27,071 nt of DNA from a virus, in IMG/VR virus record IMGVR_UViG_3300029268_002504, positions 1-27,071 of that record, one strand, 5' to 3'. How positions within the stretch are numbered: position 1 is the stretch's first letter; each line of letters begins with the position of its first letter. The position numbers were made by a program, and so were the translations under genes. Shown piece after piece: positions 7,687-15,683 of the stretch. The notes beneath the pieces were generated by a model. The model searched no databases. It saw only the letters and a program-made list of their open reading frames with translations, and had not been told where the DNA came from.

Positions 7687-9339
7687 TTATTGGTTGAGAT
7701 CAATTTTATTTATTATTCCTGTCCTGAACACTTCTCCACCTTCAGCTTGCTTGCTGGCCAGGATCTTTTCTAATCTCCAATAAACATTGTCATCATCTTT
7801 TATAATGTCACCTACTTCAGGAGTAACAATTCCATTCCCGGTGATTGAGTCAGGATATTCATGAAAGAAGTAAATCTTTGCACTTCCAGGAATTGCCAAC
7901 CCCATATCTCTAATTTGACGATCCTTTTTTGTTATGTCTTCAATCATCACATATATGCTGTATTCTTCCTCTGAAACCCCTACAACTCCCCCAATGCCGT
8001 CGATAACCTCTGACTCTCTGATAAGTGTTGCCTGGATCCCCTGTATTGTAAGAAGGGTTTGTACATCGCTTCTTCTAGCTCTTAACCCCTTCAGAACTGA
8101 TGACCTTTTCATTAAATCTAAGAAACTCAAGTTCTCAATCAAAGTCTTATAAAACTTTAATTCTTGATCACCATCACTCAAATAGATTGTCTCTGTAAAT
8201 GTCCTTAGAATTCCCTTGAAGTAGTCATAGATATCCTCAAGTTCTATACTCTCTATTTTTCTAATTTTTATTATTCTTTCAAAGAGTTCATTAATATTAA
8301 TTGATTCTGAAAATTCTTTAATTGGTTTCCTAGAATTACTATCTGCCAAATTAAAAGATTCTGTTAGCAATCTAATAATTTCCTTTGTGTCTCCATCAGA
8401 TAAATAAACAGACTCTAATAATGACTTAAAAATATCTCTTAAAAATTCATCAGAAAGACTTAAGCTTTCACTAAACTCTTTATAAAAAATTCTCCCAAAC
8501 AGATCTGATAAACTTAAGCTTTCATTTAAATCTCTCTGGAGTTTTAATTTTCTATTTTCAGATAATCCAAGACTTTCACTTAATAATCTTGAAATATTTT
8601 TTAAATCTCCATCGGATAAATTCATCTGCTCTGCAAGATCGATTATAGTTTTTCTTAAAATTAGACCTGACAACGAAATTGACTCTGTTTTTCTTATTTT
8701 TGTTTTAAGTGATTTGGCATCTGAAATATTTAAACTACCCGTCAATAGTTTATGGGCAGTTAAGATTTTAATAAAATTATCTCCTGTATTGATTGATTCA
8801 TTCAATATCTTTGTCATTTGTTTGATATCTCCATCAGTCAATGATATTGATTCTATCTTTATTATGGCACTTGAAAATATTTTATAATCATTTAAACTCA
8901 TGCTCTCTGTAAATGTGATGAATCTCTTTTTTCTCAAAATATCAGTCAGAGCAATGCTTTCTATTTTTCTTGTCTTTGTCTTTTTTAGAATAATTCCTGT
9001 TAAGTTTAGATTTTCATCTAATATTTTTCCAGCTGTAAATATTTTAATAACTGTGTCTGAAAGTGAAAGATTGCCTGTAAATGTCTTTGGGAATTTGAAA
9101 TTTAGAGAGTCGTTAATGTCTATAACTTCATTTAGTTTTCTTATAATCTCCTTGAGGAAAGAATCTGTTAATGTTATTGTTTCTGATCTTCTTTTTTTAG
9201 ATTTTTTTAATAAAATATTACCTAAAGTCAAAGATTCTGTTCCTCTTTTCTTTGCTTTTTTAGGAATATTCCCCGATAGATTAATTGTCTCTGTTAAAAG
9301 TTTTACAAATTTTGCAGAAGGTGCGAATGATGTAGGCAT
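7687..9339 (-). CDS. Repeat protein fused to a second head-closure (stopper) domain
   Basis: The 550-residue product has a short lead (MPTSFAPSAKFVKLL), 22 tandem repeats of 18-20 residues (about 16-418) and a C-terminal domain (about 419-550) that is a paralogue of the stopper at 13877-14281. The C-terminal domain conserves DVQ, YSIYVMIEDITKKDRQIRDM, YPDSITGNG, VGDI, WR and FRTGIINKIDL. The repeats read roughly [T/S]-E-S-L-S-L-S-D, four variable residues, then a short helix with K and R. The fusion probably places an elongated arm on the neck. The gene starts one base after the surface-protein stop (TAAAATG) and ends one base before the gp10-like gene. The stopper domain is well supported; the arm's role is inference. 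Confidence 0.85.
   Translation of the reverse strand: MPTSFAPSAKFVKLLTETINLSGNIPKKAKKRGTESLTLGNILLKKSKKRRSETITLTDSFLKEIIRKLNEVIDINDSLNFKFPKTFTGNLSLSDTVIKIFTAGKILDENLNLTGIILKKTKTRKIESIALTDILRKKRFITFTESMSLNDYKIFSSAIIKIESISLTDGDIKQMTKILNESINTGDNFIKILTAHKLLTGSLNISDAKSLKTKIRKTESISLSGLILRKTIIDLAEQMNLSDGDLKNISRLLSESLGLSENRKLKLQRDLNESLSLSDLFGRIFYKEFSESLSLSDEFLRDIFKSLLESVYLSDGDTKEIIRLLTESFNLADSNSRKPIKEFSESININELFERIIKIRKIESIELEDIYDYFKGILRTFTETIYLSDGDQELKFYKTLIENLSFLDLMKRSSVLKGLRARRSDVQTLLTIQGIQATLIRESEVIDGIGGVVGVSEEEYSIYVMIEDITKKDRQIRDMGLAIPGSAKIYFFHEYPDSITGNGIVTPEVGDIIKDDDNVYWRLEKILASKQAEGGEVFRTGIINKIDLNQ
8086..9294 (-). repeat. Region encoding 22 tandem 18-residue repeats
   Basis: The protein repeats start at TETINLSGN and run to IENLSFLDL, with unit lengths of 18, 18, 18, 18, 20, 18 and so on. 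The consensus is T-E-S-L-S-L-S-D followed by about ten residues ending K/R-x-L. Units 9, 13, 17 and 21 share an LSDGD or LTDGD variant, and units 5-6 and 10-11 share a TAGKIL/TAHKLL pattern, so a higher-order period of four to five units is visible. At DNA level the units have diverged, so this is not a recent slippage product. Confidence 0.85.
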
Positions 9340-9340
9340 T

Positions 9341-12300
9341 TTAGATTATATCAAAATCAATATTTACTCCTGGATTTGCGTGAACATAAGAACAGTTTGC
9401 ATACATCCAAATCATTTGTGTTTGAGTGGGATTTAAACTAATAAGATTTTGAAGAGAGGCATTTAGTTTTATTTGTGTTTGTGATGAATTTGCAGCATAT
9501 AGTGTCCATCCGGTATTAAGAGCTCCAGTGTATTTTATTCTTGCTGTTCCTGTAGATCCTCCAATGTTTGTCAAATTAATTGTTCCAACTGTTGGAGTTT
9601 GTCCTAGTGGTTGAGCAGTTGCGTTCTCAAAATCAGGACTGCATATTCCGAACTGAAATTGTGGAAGATTCAAGACTCCTGAAACATTTGGCACTGTTGC
9701 TGTCCATAGCTGTAAGAAAACATTTGTGTTTAATGTAAAAGAGGTTATATTTGTAACATAGCCTGTTTTTGTTGCCTGGACTGTAAAAGGATTTTTATTG
9801 TTTGTAACTCCACTTCTGTTTGTATAAGAAATTACTGGGAATAACAATTGATATCCATTAGCGTCTGTTGTTCCCGATACAATCTGACTGTTGGTATCAT
9901 TTAAAGTCCATGAGACAGAAGATATTCCTTGCAGAGTATTTGAATCATTAATCTGAAATCCATAATACCATTTTCTTGTCAGATTCCCGCCGTTTACAGT
10001 TTCTTCCCCATAAGTTGTATTAATAAAAATATAATCTGTTCCGGATTCAAGGTTTACTGATCCCGAATTAAAGTTCGAGTTTATTATTGTAGCATTTTTA
10101 ACATTATCTCCTTCAGCAAAATGCAAGATTGCTAAATTATCATTTGACCACATATTTCTTACAATAGAGTCATTTGATTCATAGAACGATACAGCTCCAA
10201 AAGAGCCCCCAGTTCCAACATCATAAGTTATATTTTCCCAGAGTACATTTGAGCTCAGATATTCTATAAGAACAAATTGATCTGGATTTGTAGCATAAGA
10301 ATTGATAATCTTATGATTTTTTCCTTCTATGTCAAATAATACTGCTAAATTATCACCCCCATCAACATTTGCATTCTGAATTGTTACATTTTGTACTGTA
10401 AATCCTGCACCATACGAATCAACCCAAATTCCGACGGCATTTCCACTAAGTTCTGTATCATAAGTAGTTACTGTTACATTTTTAATAAATGCATTGTGAT
10501 TTTGTATTCTTATTCCTCCGATAATATCAAAAGGTTCTCCTGACCCTAAAAGTGAAAAATTGATAACATGACCCTGCCCATTTAAAGTCACATTATTTGC
10601 AGTTATAATAATACAATCCCCTTCTAAATCTTGGATGTTATTTTGAATAAGATAAACTTTATTGGCTGTGTTGAGTTCCATGCAGGTAGTCACATTCGGA
10701 TTAAAAGGAGGAAGAGGCGAATATTGATTAATTTCTACATCTGCACTCCATCCTTCTTCAGTCAAGGTCTCCAGATTTTGAGTATATGTTAATTGCCCGC
10801 TTGTTGAATTCCATACTAATGCGTCGGCATCACTTTCTCCGAGCACTGATGCAGCAACCATTCCATTTCCAGTTCTATCCCAATCTGCAAAATTAGTTTC
10901 TATATTTTTAGCAGTATACTGCACGATATTTGCAGAATTATATGAATCATTAATGTAATGGCCATTTCCAGAAATTGAGAAAAAATAAATAAATCTTCCT
11001 GTGTTTGGCATTGCGACAGCCGCAGCAAAAGGGGGTTCATTTGCGAATGAGTTGTCAGTTATCTCAGTGTAATTAGCAAGCCCTAATGTGCTATTAATCT
11101 CAAATATCCATAAATCATTATCATCATCGTATGCCCATCCTCTAATTTTATTTTCCCAATTGCTTGAAGTTAATTCAATAAACTGTACATCCGGAGTTGA
11201 AGCCCCATCTTGAATAACTGGCGATCCAGCCCAACCGCCAGAAGTGCTAAATGTTCTCGAGATTAATCTATATCCTTCTTCTCCCCAATAAGCAACTCCT
11301 GTAGAACCATCTTCTAACCAGGCAAAATCAAAAGTCCTTTCAGCAGACGTTGACGTGGGATCTCCTGTAGAACCATCTTCTAAGTCAGAAGTTAAGATTG
11401 TTTGACTTCCAAAAGAATTTCCATTCCAATAATAAGCGTATAACACATCAGCACTTTCTTCAGCAAGCATCATAATTTCATTTGTTCCGGGTCTTGTTCT
11501 TAATACAATATTTTCAACCTGATTTCCAAGATCATCCGAAAGCTGATTGACTCCACTCCAAGAAGTTCCATCATAAACATCATACCAAACCCAGTCATCA
11601 TTAGCGATTCCTGCTCTTGACCAAGCAACTAATAAATTTCCACTTTGTTCCATATATGCTAAATCTGCGAATCCTCTATCAGAGTCATAATAATCATCGT
11701 CTAATTCTATATGATCAGACCATCCTACTCCATTCCAAAACATCACATGTAAATCATTTGCGGCATCTTGTATCAACATTGCCTTTTCTTGTTCAAACGG
11801 ATGTTGTAATAACTTAACCCATGCAGTGTCGTCTCCGATATCTAAAGCTGTCCCTTCATTACTCCATGATCCAGCATAAGTTCCATTTCTATAAATCGGA
11901 GTATTTGATGAGCTGTCTCCATAAACTAAAAGAATTGGCGAATTTCCATAAAGTTCTGGATCAAGTTCTTCATTAAATGCTCTCACCCCCCATTTGACAT
12001 TGTCTTGTGCTTTCTTTCCAACTACAAACCAGAAGTTATAAGTTTGGCCTACTTTAAATGTGAAATTGCTTGTGTTATAAACAGGTTCCCAGTCTCCAGA
12101 ATTATTAAAATAAACTCCCTTTCTTGCCTTTCCTTGCAAATAAACTTCAAAACTAATTCCATCTTTAGGAGCATGAATATCAAAGTAAGTTTCACAATAT
12201 TCTCCACAGGCTTGATTTGCATCTCCGATAACTGTTATATTTTCAGCAAAAAAATAAACTCGTACTCTTTTATTTAAGTTAATTTCAAATTTATCTGAAT

Positions 12301-13036
12301 CTCTAAATATTTCTTTTCTTGTTCCATTTTTTAATGCATCACTTTCTCTGAATCCTTCCTGCAAAATTAATTTTTCAGGCAGATTAAATCCGTCTCTATT
12401 CGAGATAATTAATTTATCATTTTTTATATGTGCGTCAATTTCATCAGGTTCTTTAATAACCCTAAAAGAATGATATGTTGGAATAATCACTCCTCCACCA
12501 TCAAGTGGTTTTTCTCCAAGCCATATAGGATCTAGCTCTCCCTTGGATGAATCAAAAGTCCATTTTATATTTTCATCTGGAAAACGTTTTATTCCTACTA
12601 ATCTAAACTTGATAGTTGAATAGGCTGGAAACCTGAATACATATTCTGCATCTTGTCTTGGCTTAGTTGCATTTGTAAAATCCACACATCTCCATCCATT
12701 AAATCCAGTTGTTTGATTGTTCTTTAATTGGCATGCACATTTGCCCTCGGCACTACATCTTTCATCAACTACGAATAAAGCATAATCTTCTATCTCCGGA
12801 CTAAACTCTAATTTTATATGATCCTTTGAATAAATGTCAACATTAAAAGAACTAGGATTTTTGACTTTAAATTCAGATATGCAAGGATTTTTATATGTTC
12901 CCTCGCAAATAATATTTCCTGTCAGATCTGTGATTTGAAAATTATAGGTTAAACTAAATAAAATAAAAAGTCCTATGACTGTTGTTGTACCTGCTGCTAT
13001 TCCACCACCTATTTTCAACCATCTTCGATTTGCCAT
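9341..13036 (-). CDS. Large membrane-anchored surface protein with beta-propeller and beta-helix
   Basis: The 1231-residue protein has one N-terminal hydrophobic helix (about 8-30, IGGGIAAGTTTVIGLFILFS) and then a long outer part with many N-x-S/T sequons. Two related N-terminal modules each end in a KWxxxxxxxELDP segment (158-170 and 348-360). Residues about 415-770 contain repeated YWNG/W-type turns (FWNGVGWS, YDGTSWSG, YWNGNSFG), suggesting a beta-propeller. Residues about 795-1010 form a right-handed parallel beta-helix (NNVTLNGQGHVI, GGIRIQNHNAFIKNVTV). An Ig-like and a final beta domain follow. Such proteins are typical of archaeal cell surfaces, especially DPANN. Encoded inside a head-neck operon, it is either a virion adhesin or a cargo protein displayed on the host. 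No ribosome-binding site is seen. Confidence 0.85.
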   Translation of the reverse strand: MANRRWLKIGGGIAAGTTTVIGLFILFSLTYNFQITDLTGNIICEGTYKNPCISEFKVKNPSSFNVDIYSKDHIKLEFSPEIEDYALFVVDERCSAEGKCACQLKNNQTTGFNGWRCVDFTNATKPRQDAEYVFRFPAYSTIKFRLVGIKRFPDENIKWTFDSSKGELDPIWLGEKPLDGGGVIIPTYHSFRVIKEPDEIDAHIKNDKLIISNRDGFNLPEKLILQEGFRESDALKNGTRKEIFRDSDKFEINLNKRVRVYFFAENITVIGDANQACGEYCETYFDIHAPKDGISFEVYLQGKARKGVYFNNSGDWEPVYNTSNFTFKVGQTYNFWFVVGKKAQDNVKWGVRAFNEELDPELYGNSPILLVYGDSSSNTPIYRNGTYAGSWSNEGTALDIGDDTAWVKLLQHPFEQEKAMLIQDAANDLHVMFWNGVGWSDHIELDDDYYDSDRGFADLAYMEQSGNLLVAWSRAGIANDDWVWYDVYDGTSWSGVNQLSDDLGNQVENIVLRTRPGTNEIMMLAEESADVLYAYYWNGNSFGSQTILTSDLEDGSTGDPTSTSAERTFDFAWLEDGSTGVAYWGEEGYRLISRTFSTSGGWAGSPVIQDGASTPDVQFIELTSSNWENKIRGWAYDDDNDLWIFEINSTLGLANYTEITDNSFANEPPFAAAVAMPNTGRFIYFFSISGNGHYINDSYNSANIVQYTAKNIETNFADWDRTGNGMVAASVLGESDADALVWNSTSGQLTYTQNLETLTEEGWSADVEINQYSPLPPFNPNVTTCMELNTANKVYLIQNNIQDLEGDCIIITANNVTLNGQGHVINFSLLGSGEPFDIIGGIRIQNHNAFIKNVTVTTYDTELSGNAVGIWVDSYGAGFTVQNVTIQNANVDGGDNLAVLFDIEGKNHKIINSYATNPDQFVLIEYLSSNVLWENITYDVGTGGSFGAVSFYESNDSIVRNMWSNDNLAILHFAEGDNVKNATIINSNFNSGSVNLESGTDYIFINTTYGEETVNGGNLTRKWYYGFQINDSNTLQGISSVSWTLNDTNSQIVSGTTDANGYQLLFPVISYTNRSGVTNNKNPFTVQATKTGYVTNITSFTLNTNVFLQLWTATVPNVSGVLNLPQFQFGICSPDFENATAQPLGQTPTVGTINLTNIGGSTGTARIKYTGALNTGWTLYAANSSQTQIKLNASLQNLISLNPTQTQMIWMYANCSYVHANPGVNIDFDII

Positions 13037-13050
13037 TTTGAATTACCATT

Positions 13051-13206
13051 TTATTTAGCCTTCTTTGAATCCAACTCAATTGCTTTTTTATCCAGTTCAA
13101 CTTTCCCAGTCTGATCATCCCTGAATATTTTTCTTTCATCAATGACCTGACCTTCTTTGTTTTTTGCAACTAAGTGAAGTTCTCCACTTCTTTCAGCCTT
13201 TGCCAT
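13051..13206 (-). CDS. Small protein of 51 residues
   Basis: A short reading frame fills the gap between the 156-residue structural gene and the large surface protein. The product starts MAKAERSGELHLVAKNKEG and ends AIELDSKKAK: two strand-like segments (ELHLVAKNKEGQVIDERKI) followed by a charged helix. The ATG is one base after the upstream stop (TAAAATG), the same junction used by many neighbours, and AGGT lies about ten bases before. A longer frame in another phase (12954-13169) crosses into the next gene and is less likely. The strand-turn-strand with a central acidic/Gly turn resembles the end of the 61-residue protein upstream. Function unknown. Confidence 0.55.
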   Translation of the reverse strand: MAKAERSGELHLVAKNKEGQVIDERKIFRDDQTGKVELDKKAIELDSKKAK

Positions 13207-13207
13207 T

Positions 13208-13678
13208 TTAACTTACCTGTATTTTCCAAGTAACTTCAAGGGAATCGCCATTTGCTACATTGATAGCTGAAAATACTTGCCTGCATAACAGATCGCCAGT
13301 TGAAGCGGCATTTAAAACTCCGGATTCAGTAATAGCAAAACTGCTTGTAAAGTTGTAGGTTACTACAAATTGAGCAGTATCATTTGTTACAGATGTAGTG
13401 ACTCTTGTTCCGGTTGCGCCCGCTCTCTGTCCACCACCGCTCGCTATTTCTGTTTGCAGTTGTGTATCTGTTGCTGCAGCTGCAGTCGTTCCAGTTCCAA
13501 TAGCAATATAATCAAACTCATTGCCTGCGACATCTGCCACGATGGTTGCTGCAACTGCTGCTTTTCCGGCATTGGTTATTACATTTGGCATAGTAAATTC
13601 TCTTAACAGCTTTCCAGCTTGGTCTCTGTGCCTCATAGTAAACCAGCCCTTCAATTTCAATTGTTGCTTTTTTTCCAT
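13208..13678 (-). CDS. Phage structural protein of the ITNAGKAAVA...IAIGTGTT type
   Basis: The 156-residue protein follows a layout seen repeatedly in tailed phages: VITNAGKAAVAATIVADVAG, then FDYIAIGTGTTAAAATDTQL, a variable segment, SVTNDTAQFVVTYNFTS, a conserved ITESGVLNAASTGDLLCRQV and a closing NGDSLEVTWKIQV. It is all-beta and probably part of a virion appendage or capsid surface, although the exact role in such phages is not settled to my knowledge. CAGGAGGTAAA then ATG is a strong ribosome-binding site, suggesting high expression. It opens the accessory block between the two stopper copies. Confidence 0.7.
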   Translation of the reverse strand: MEKKQQLKLKGWFTMRHRDQAGKLLREFTMPNVITNAGKAAVAATIVADVAGNEFDYIAIGTGTTAAAATDTQLQTEIASGGGQRAGATGTRVTTSVTNDTAQFVVTYNFTSSFAITESGVLNAASTGDLLCRQVFSAINVANGDSLEVTWKIQVS

Positions 13679-13689
13679 TTTACCTCCTG

Positions 13690-13875
13690 TTAATTATTTA
13701 ATTTTGCCTTGACATTTCCGTTAGAGTCTCTTAAAACCAACTCTACTCTGTCAGACATTGAAACTTGCTCATCTCTATTTTTGTTTTCCTCTATTCTTTC
13801 TAATTCATGCAAATACAAATGTAATATTCTCAATAAATTGATTATTTTTTTGTTGATTGATTCTTCTGTTTCCAT
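13690..13875 (-). CDS. Small hypothetical protein
   Basis: This 61-residue protein has a helical N-terminal half (SINKKIINLLRILHLYLHEL) with a leucine-rich face and a strand-like end (DRVELVLRDSNGNVKAKLN). The closing strand resembles the DxxGxV turn at the start of the next gene's product (MRHRDQAGKLLREF), so a small relationship or shared contact is possible but weak. It begins one base after the stopper stop (TAAAATG) and has no ribosome-binding site, implying coupled translation. Function unknown. Confidence 0.55.
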   Translation of the reverse strand: METEESINKKIINLLRILHLYLHELERIEENKNRDEQVSMSDRVELVLRDSNGNVKAKLNN

Positions 13876-13876
13876 T

Positions 13877-14281
13877 TTAATCCAAATCTATTCGTTTAAT
13901 TATTGCAGTTCTGAAAATTTCATTTGCCTGCGATTTTCTTTCTGCAATTATTTGCTCAACCCTCCAATGTTGATCAGCGGCATCTTCTACAATATCTCCA
14001 ACCTGGACTGCCATCTCTCCATTGCCAGTAATAGAATCCGGATAGAGGTGAAAGAAAAATGCTTTTGAGTTTCCTTCTATTGCAAGACCCATCTCGTGAA
14101 TTAATCTATCATTTTTTGTAATGTCCTGGACTAAAACATAAATATTGTAATTCTCCGTAGAGACTGTCGTAACTCCACCCATGCTGTCTGTTGTTTCAGT
14201 CTGTCTTTTTAGTATAGCTGAAACTCCATGGGTCTGAATAATACTCTGCACATCTGTTCTCATCTGATTATAATCTGTCAT
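13877..14281 (-). CDS. Head-closure (stopper) protein, first copy
   Basis: The 134-residue protein fits the head-tail joining/stopper family in size, position and beta-barrel pattern: an N-terminal helix, then YNIYVLVQDITKNDRLIHEM, YPDSITGNGEMAVQVGDIV and a closing EIFRTAIIKRIDL strand. Such proteins plug the portal channel after packaging and receive the tail. The C-terminal domain of the 550-residue protein at 7687-9339 is a clear paralogue: by hand alignment about 65 of 127 positions are identical, including YPDSITGNG. This shorter copy follows the adaptor and is probably the ancestral stopper. It starts at a TAAAATG junction. Confidence 0.78.
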   Translation of the reverse strand: MTDYNQMRTDVQSIIQTHGVSAILKRQTETTDSMGGVTTVSTENYNIYVLVQDITKNDRLIHEMGLAIEGNSKAFFFHLYPDSITGNGEMAVQVGDIVEDAADQHWRVEQIIAERKSQANEIFRTAIIKRIDLD

Positions 14282-14282
14282 T

Positions 14283-15110
14283 TTATCTTATGCATGGCCT
14301 TGGTTTAATTGTCGCCATCAACAAATCCCTTTCAATAATCAGTTGATTTGCTGTTTCTCTCCACTGCGTATAAGGTTCTCCTTTTTGAACATTTAATTCT
14401 CCTAATCCATAACCAACAGTGTCCGTATAAGACTGTCCTACAATTCTTGCAACCATTGCGATTGCACAGGCAATATTCATTAATTTCTTGAATACCTCAT
14501 TTATCTGTAACTTCACAACTTTGCTTCCGGATTCATGAGATAAAATTAATTGATCAACTTGAATGGTATTTACAGAAGGTGATGCATTAATCTGAGCAAC
14601 TTCTCTTTTTCCATCCATTCCATAAATTTCTATCCAATCGTCTTCGCTAAAATCAGTAATGCTTCCAACAATTAATCCAACATTTGTTCCAGCAGTGCTG
14701 GCTTGGCTTGTTATTGTATTTGTTGAACTTTCTTCCAACATTCCATAAAGATATTTAACAACTATTGTTTTCTCCTTCGCTATGAAAGTTGAGGTTGTAG
14801 CACTTGAGTTCAAAACTATTTTTCCACTCTCTTTAGAAATATTCAAATTTGCAGGATCTTCTGTGTCTCCATCAATCCTTAATTCTCTGACTGATAAAAC
14901 AGGATTTTTATCCAGAAAAATTCTAGATGTTCCATTTCCATCCAAGATGTCTATTCTTTCTTTTGGAATAAAAGAAGTATTGTAAAATCTCTCCACTTGG
15001 GGTTCACATTCCGCGATTATTGCGCCAACATCTGTGTCATTTATTTCATCACTATCTATGCCTGCTGTTCTTCTTACACTTGCAATAGTCACGTAATTTT
15101 CATCAGCCAT
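14283..15110 (-). CDS. Head-tail connector / adaptor protein (gp6-like)
   Basis: The N-terminal half reads like the gp6/gp15 adaptors that dock below the portal: a helical start (DTDVGAIIAECEPQVERFYN), then TSFIPKERIDILDGNG and NPVLSVRELRIDGD. At 275 residues it is longer than the usual 100 or so. The extra length includes a beta-rich insertion (about 130-200, with VGSITDFSEDDWIEIYGMDG) that looks like a surface domain, then a helical end (EVFKKLMNIACAIAMVARIV). Position directly before the stopper gene supports the call. The start shares the stop-N-ATG arrangement (TAATATG) and a weak GGGGA site. Confidence 0.78.
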   Translation of the reverse strand: MADENYVTIASVRRTAGIDSDEINDTDVGAIIAECEPQVERFYNTSFIPKERIDILDGNGTSRIFLDKNPVLSVRELRIDGDTEDPANLNISKESGKIVLNSSATTSTFIAKEKTIVVKYLYGMLEESSTNTITSQASTAGTNVGLIVGSITDFSEDDWIEIYGMDGKREVAQINASPSVNTIQVDQLILSHESGSKVVKLQINEVFKKLMNIACAIAMVARIVGQSYTDTVGYGLGELNVQKGEPYTQWRETANQLIIERDLLMATIKPRPCIR

Positions 15111-15111
15111 A

Positions 15112-15306
15112 TTAAATCCCCATAAATTTTTTTAATCCCAAAAGGATTGTAAGAATTGACAGCCAAGCATATTGCAATTTTTTATGAAATCTATAATCTT
15201 CAATTTTCTTTCTAATATGGACTAGATTGTTGTAAATGAGAATATCTCTGTCTATGCTTTTCATTCTTTTGAACTCATTTAATCCAATATCAAGATTGTT
15301 TTCCAT
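15112..15306 (-). CDS. Small protein with one hydrophobic C-terminal segment
   Basis: The 64-residue product has a charged helical N-terminus and a hydrophobic stretch near the C-terminus (YAWLSILTILLGL, about 47-59) followed by KKFMGI. The stretch is short for a membrane helix but could anchor the protein or pack in an oligomer. AAAGAGGAAT before the ATG supports translation. It overlaps the upstream gene by 17 bases and is followed after one base by the adaptor gene. A small neck protein or a holin-like membrane protein are both possible; I do not recognise it. Confidence 0.55.
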   Translation of the reverse strand: MENNLDIGLNEFKRMKSIDRDILIYNNLVHIRKKIEDYRFHKKLQYAWLSILTILLGLKKFMGI

Positions 15307-15682
15307 ATTCCTCTTTTAATTTATTTTCTACATCATCCCTAAAAGGAAGTTTTTTGTTTTCAGAAATAGCCTTAATTAATTCTTCCTGAATAGGATAGAC
15401 TTTGATAATGTCATCAACAGTTTTCCTGCCGATCCCTTTAATGTTTCGCAATCTTTCTCGGTATGTATCTTTTTGTAAATCAGGCACTTCGATTTGCTTA
15501 GTTTCAACTTTTTCTTCACCAATCTTTCCTTCAGTAGTTTTAAACTCTTCAAGACCATAAGCTCCCCCTAATTCTTCCGGAAGATCTATTGTTTCTCCAG
15601 TTTTAACGTCAGTCCACATGTATCTACCATCTCTATCTTTAAGCCTGACCTGAATAGGATTGCCTTTGTTTATAAACCTCAT
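15290..15682 (-). CDS. Head-region protein with a helix-hairpin-helix motif
   Basis: The 130-residue protein begins with a strand-rich segment (NPIQVRLKDRDGRYMWTDVK, then TGETIDLPEE) like short neck or head proteins, continues through a charged linker, and ends with RLRNIKGIGRKTVDDIIKVY (about 78-97), a good helix-hairpin-helix, a fold that binds the DNA backbone without sequence preference. Such a motif is unexpected in a structural gene and may contact packaged DNA, or simply mediate protein contacts. GGAGGAAGATTAAT stands before the ATG, and the gene overlaps the next one by 17 bases. Confidence 0.65.
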   Translation of the reverse strand: MRFINKGNPIQVRLKDRDGRYMWTDVKTGETIDLPEELGGAYGLEEFKTTEGKIGEEKVETKQIEVPDLQKDTYRERLRNIKGIGRKTVDDIIKVYPIQEELIKAISENKKLPFRDDVENKLKEEYGKQS

Positions 15683-15683
15683 A

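Noticed and set aside
8086-9294. CRISPR-like array
   Set aside because: The periodicity is 54-60 bases at protein level only. DNA units are diverged and continuous in one reading frame, with no identical repeats separated by unique spacers.
8900-9436. Plus-strand open frame of 178 codons
   Set aside because: It is antisense to the repeat region of the 550-residue gene. The regular repeats leave few stops in the complementary strand. There is no ribosome-binding site or domain.
12954-13169. Minus-strand frame of 71 codons across the start of the surface-protein gene
   Set aside because: It overlaps both the 51-residue gene and the 1231-residue gene in another phase, has no ribosome-binding site, and its sequence looks like a shifted reading of both. 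The 51-residue frame at 13051-13206 with a TAAAATG junction is preferred.
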